A DNA stretch of 64,000 nucleotides from Lentilitoribacter sp039986595 (GTDB lineage Bacteria > Pseudomonadota > Alphaproteobacteria > Rhizobiales > Rhizobiaceae), in assembly GCA_039986595.1 (NCBI GenBank), contig JBDWQJ010000008.1, forward strand, positions 1-64,000. The letters run 5' to 3'. Position numbers and translations under genes: made by a program. Numbering within the stretch: position 1 is the stretch's first letter; each line of letters starts with the position of its first letter. Below, in pieces: positions 61,326-64,000 of this stretch. The notes beneath the pieces are model-generated. The model did not search any database. It was given only the letters and a program-made list of their open reading frames with translations, and was not told the origin of the DNA.

Positions 61326-62118
61326 TGGCGACTTTGTCTTTGATAGCTTTTGAAGCAGCTGGGTATCGAACACCCACTTCAGTATATGTTGCACAGGCTG
61401 TCTCACGATTATCTAACGCGACAAGCGACATGCCTAATTTGAGCAATGTATCTGGCGCTTTATTGGCATCGGGATAGGCTTTATGCGCATCTAAAAATGT
61501 GCGTGCCGCATCTTTAAAAGCACCTTGCGAATAATAAGCTTCACCTAACCAAAAATACGCGTCTGAAACTTGGCTCTCGTCAGGGTATTGATTGATGTAA
61601 GTTTGAAAAGATGATGCTGCATCGGCATAGTCACCTGCAAGAATTTGCGAGTAACCTTGTTTATAAAGTTCACCCGCTGCAACATCACCAACCGCGCCAA
61701 CCGTTACCCCTTCAACTAAATTTCCGTTGGCATCGAATTCAGGTGTACCAAGCGTTATGGTCGTGTCTTCTGAATTAATGCGCGGTGTTTTAGGCGCCAA
61801 GTTTGATTGATCAGAATTACTAGACTTCTCTAAATCCTGGAAACGGAATTCATTATCTTGTTGCATCTGTCGCATCTGCTCTTGCATTTGCAACATCTGA
61901 AACCCGAGTTCTTCAAGCCGACCAGTCAACTGACGCACTTGTTCTTCAAGTTGACCAATTTTCAATGACTGATCCTGAACTTGGACTTGCACAATTGGCA
62001 ATGGAGGCTCAGGTATTTGGTCAGGCATTTCAATTGTGCCAAAAAGGTTTTGCGCGCTCGCAACACCTATTGTTAAAGTCAGATAAGATAGCACGGCATA
62101 ACGCAGTAATTTTGCCAT
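61300..62118 (-). CDS. cpoB: Tol-Pal system protein CpoB (YbgF)
   Basis: A 272-residue periplasmic protein with a signal peptide (AKLLRYAVLSYLTLTIGVAS). A trimerising coiled coil spans about 48-95 (QSLKIGQLEEQVRQLTGRLE and on). TPR repeats fill about 150-265 (YKQGYSQILAGDYADAASSF; YFWLGEAYYSQGAFKDAART; LLKLGMSLVALDNRETACAT). CpoB links peptidoglycan synthesis with outer-membrane constriction through TolA. It follows pal with one gene inserted (DUF1801), and overlaps tilS. Confidence 0.93.
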   Translation of the reverse strand: MAKLLRYAVLSYLTLTIGVASAQNLFGTIEMPDQIPEPPLPIVQVQVQDQSLKIGQLEEQVRQLTGRLEELGFQMLQMQEQMRQMQQDNEFRFQDLEKSSNSDQSNLAPKTPRINSEDTTITLGTPEFDANGNLVEGVTVGAVGDVAAGELYKQGYSQILAGDYADAASSFQTYINQYPDESQVSDAYFWLGEAYYSQGAFKDAARTFLDAHKAYPDANKAPDTLLKLGMSLVALDNRETACATYTEVGVRYPAASKAIKDKVASEQSRAQC

Positions 62119-62208
62119 TAGTTTGCTCCCACATAATAAATCAAAAGCTGACGTAGCAGACGACTTTTTATTCCCATAGCCCAGATGTAAACAAATGAGA
62201 AATTTATA

Positions 62209-62640
62209 TCAATGATATTTGTCTCTCATGAGTGCGCAAGACCTTGTTATTAGTTCTTCAAGCACAGAAATATCTATATCTGAAAGTTTGTTTATATAAA
62301 GGCAGGACGCACCCATTTTGTGCTTACCCAGTTTGCTAAACAATTCATCCTGCATATCAAACCCACCATCAACATAACACCCCATCAAATAGATCACTTG
62401 ATGCGCCTTTCGTGGAGAAAAGCCAGTCAGCATCCATTCACCTTGACGGCCAGATTTATATTTATAGTGATATTGTCCAAAACCAATAATACTTTCACCC
62501 CACATCACAGGGTTATAATTTGAAGTTTTTTCAAACAACTTAAGCAGTTCAAAGGCATCTTCTCGTCTTCGTTTATTCTCAACACCATTGATAAAGTCAG
62601 TTACGGATGCATCAGTCGGCTTGGTCTTCGCATCAGACAT
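62209..62640 (-). CDS. DUF1801 (YdhG-like) protein
   Basis: The start is the ATG at 62640, with GGAGG 5 bases upstream (143 residues). The DUF1801 fold is visible in NPVMWGESIIGFGQYHYKYK (about 45-65), WMLTGFSPRKAHQVIYLMG and GKHKMGASCLYINKLSDIDI. The domain resembles iron-binding frataxin-like and YdhG proteins, but its activity is unknown. It is inserted between pal and cpoB, an unusual position. A hairpin terminator at 62662-62680 separates it from pal, so it probably has its own promoter. Confidence 0.82.
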   Translation of the reverse strand: MSDAKTKPTDASVTDFINGVENKRRREDAFELLKLFEKTSNYNPVMWGESIIGFGQYHYKYKSGRQGEWMLTGFSPRKAHQVIYLMGCYVDGGFDMQDELFSKLGKHKMGASCLYINKLSDIDISVLEELITRSCALMRDKYH

Positions 62641-62655
62641 AATTTCCTCCACAAA

Positions 62656-62680
62656 TAAAAAAGGCAGCCATTGGCTGCCT
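62656..62680 (-). terminator. Intrinsic terminator of pal
   Basis: AGGCAGCC (62662-62669) pairs with GGCTGCCT (62673-62680) with a tight loop, and the minus strand continues with six T residues. It lies within the leader of the DUF1801 gene. Confidence 0.8.
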
Positions 62681-62703
62681 GATTTTAATCTATTTTTGTG
62701 CGT

Positions 62704-63204
62704 CTAGCTACCAGCCAGAAGTGTGATTGCGCGTCTGTTTTGCGACCAACATGAAATGTCATCGCACACCGCAACAGGACGCTCTTTACCAAACGACAGT
62801 GTTTTGACGCGAGATGTAGCAAGACCGCGAGAAATTAGATATTCGCGTGTTGCTGCAGCGCGTCGTGCACCCAATGCAAGGTTATATTCACGCGTGCCGC
62901 GCTCATCAGCGTGACCTTCAATAGTCACAACACGGTTTGGATATTGATTGAGCCACTGAACTTGCTTGTTCAAAATCACGGCTGCATCTGGTCTGATGAC
63001 TGCTGAATCTGTGTTGAAGAAAATCTTGTCACCAACATTTTGTGTGAAGTCCTGCTGCGAACCTGGGACAGCGCCATTGGCCGTTAGACCTAAATCAGCT
63101 GCATTATTGGGCAACGTCTTTTTCGATGCACAGCCAGCAAGTGTTAAAACCAAAAACAATGCAACGATTGCTCTATTCCGAGATAAAAACCCGATACCGC
63201 TCAT
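62704..63204 (-). CDS. pal: Peptidoglycan-associated lipoprotein Pal
   Basis: A 166-residue outer-membrane lipoprotein. The signal peptide has a lipobox (LFLVLTLAGCASKK; Cys is the lipidated residue). The OmpA-like domain (about 60-165) binds diaminopimelate, with VVTIEGHADERGTREYNLAL followed by GARRAAATREYLISRGL. It works with TolB, whose gene precedes it, in outer-membrane constriction. Length and motifs are normal. Confidence 0.96.
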   Translation of the reverse strand: MSGIGFLSRNRAIVALFLVLTLAGCASKKTLPNNAADLGLTANGAVPGSQQDFTQNVGDKIFFNTDSAVIRPDAAVILNKQVQWLNQYPNRVVTIEGHADERGTREYNLALGARRAAATREYLISRGLATSRVKTLSFGKERPVAVCDDISCWSQNRRAITLLAGS

Positions 63205-63353
63205 TGTCGGTCTCCTTCATGAATTTACAGTTGACAAATTCTAACCACTCTCGGTTAATTCGCCCTCAACAAACAGGGTTAATGAAACCTTATTTACCCG
63301 TAAAAAGCCCGCAATTGTGGTTGTTTGATGGCCCAATTGTGGCCATGTTTTGA

Positions 63354-64000
63354 CTATTCCAATAATGGAGACCAAGCAGGATCAGACGCAAAATTAGGCG
63401 TCACAATGCGTTGCTCATTATAACCTGTTAGATCGATGCTGGTGAGTTGTGGACCACCTGCACCAGCTGGCTGACGGAAGAACATCAAGACGCGGCCATT
63501 CGGCGCCCAAGTTGGTCCCTCATTGTGAAAGCCTGTTGTTAAAATTCGTTCGCGCGACCCATCTGTCTTCATCACACCGATAGAAAACTTACCACCAGCG
63601 CGTTTTGTAAAGGCAATCAAATCGCCTCGCGGAGACCAAACGGGTGTTGAATAAGAACCGCTACCAAATGAAATTCGGCGTTGATTGCCACCACCTGCAT
63701 CCATAATGTAAAGTTGCTGACGACCGCCACGATCGGATTCAAAAACAATCTGCGAACCATCTGGCGAATAAGATGGCGATGTATCAATCGCTGCCGTGTT
63801 GGTAAGACGCGTTGTTTGTCGCGAACGCAAATCCATTGTGTAGATGTTTGCATTGCCACCTTCTTGCAAGCTCATAATGACCTTTTGGCCATCGGGAGAA
63901 AAACGCGGCGAAAATGTCATTCCGGGAAAATTGCCGACAAGTTCACGCTGTCCGGTTTCAAGTTGCAACAAATATACGCGCGGCTGACCACCTTCAAAGG
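63354..64000 (-). CDS. tolB: Tol-Pal translocation protein TolB, C-terminal part
   Basis: The frame is open to the right window edge, so the N-terminus is missing; about 215 residues are present. They consist of beta-propeller repeats of the TolB type: PRFSPDGQKVIMSLQEGGNA, then SPSYSPDGSQIVFESDRGGR, SYSTPVWSPRGDLIAFTKRA and APNGRVLMFFRQPAG. TolB is periplasmic, binds Pal and signals to TolA. It precedes pal on the same strand with a 149-base gap, in the usual order tolB-pal-cpoB. Confidence 0.94.
   Translation of the reverse strand, partial: FEGGQPRVYLLQLETGQRELVGNFPGMTFSPRFSPDGQKVIMSLQEGGNANIYTMDLRSRQTTRLTNTAAIDTSPSYSPDGSQIVFESDRGGRQQLYIMDAGGGNQRRISFGSGSYSTPVWSPRGDLIAFTKRAGGKFSIGVMKTDGSRERILTTGFHNEGPTWAPNGRVLMFFRQPAGAGGPQLTSIDLTGYNEQRIVTPNFASDPAWSPLLE

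Noticed and set aside
1..64000. CRISPR array, rRNA operon, phage structural genes
   Set aside because: No regularly spaced repeats, no rRNA-like segments, and no terminase, portal, capsid or tail motifs were seen in any frame.

Overview
The window looks like chromosomal DNA of an alphaproteobacterium of the order Hyphomicrobiales (Rhizobiales), AT-rich for that group and perhaps marine. The evidence is a CtrA/SciP/ChpT cell-cycle set, a DUF1134 (EipA) protein, a serC-type leader upstream of serC, Omp25/31-like porin-type proteins, and the order tolB-pal-cpoB-tilS-ftsH-glmM. Genus is not decided from the sequence.

Layout. (1) 1-140: the 3' end of an IS3-family insertion sequence, then about 1.8 kb with no convincing large gene but with strong hairpins and one possible 45-residue microprotein. 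(2) 1.95-12.9 kb: a signalling block. It has a giant CheB-CheR-PAS histidine kinase with two response regulators on the + strand. On the - strand it has a heme oxygenase-bacteriophytochrome-response regulator operon, a second helical microprotein and an HD-GYP phosphodiesterase. (3) About 13.1-25.05 kb: a mobile or satellite-like element ending at the 3' end of a tRNA-Met(CAU). It carries an AEP-type primase and a D5-type helicase, a divergent pair of HTH regulators with a duplicated operator, an RHH protein, two secreted cargo proteins (one a polysaccharide-lyase-like jelly roll), a DNA methyltransferase, a phosphotransferase-membrane protein gene pair of unknown function, and a decayed second copy of the helicase 3' end. 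No integrase, terminase or capsid gene is recognised. (4) 25.4-33.3 kb: ordinary metabolism and transport (oxidoreductase, DM13 protein, LysE exporter, AmtB, dienelactone hydrolase, nitroreductase, GNATs, mnmA). (5) 33.4-38 kb: cell-cycle and envelope genes sciP, pqiA-like, fliJ-like, ctrA, a receiver protein, chpT and eipA. (6) 38-46.8 kb: a coiled-coil membrane protein, an ABC importer of the NMT1/THI5-SsuB-SsuC type with a neighbouring GAF/Fis regulator, an RNA methyltransferase, an RluD-type synthase and rpoH. (7) 46.8-64 kb, almost all on the - strand: speB, a Pro/Glu-rich membrane protein, purA, serA, serC, two outer-membrane barrels, glmM, ftsH, tilS, cpoB, a DUF1801 protein, pal and a partial tolB.

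How it fits together. The 2-13 kb block reads as a light and redox or chemosensory phosphorelay. BphO makes biliverdin for BphP, whose HWE kinase and fused receiver presumably feed the adjacent single-domain receiver. The CheB/CheR kinase probably signals to its own two receivers. The element at 13-25 kb is the most likely place for undescribed biology. Its phosphotransferase plus CorA-like-topology membrane protein pair, and its secreted pair, are accessory cargo on a replication module that seems to depend on helper functions. The right half is conserved core genome, with intrinsic terminators closing most - strand transcription units.
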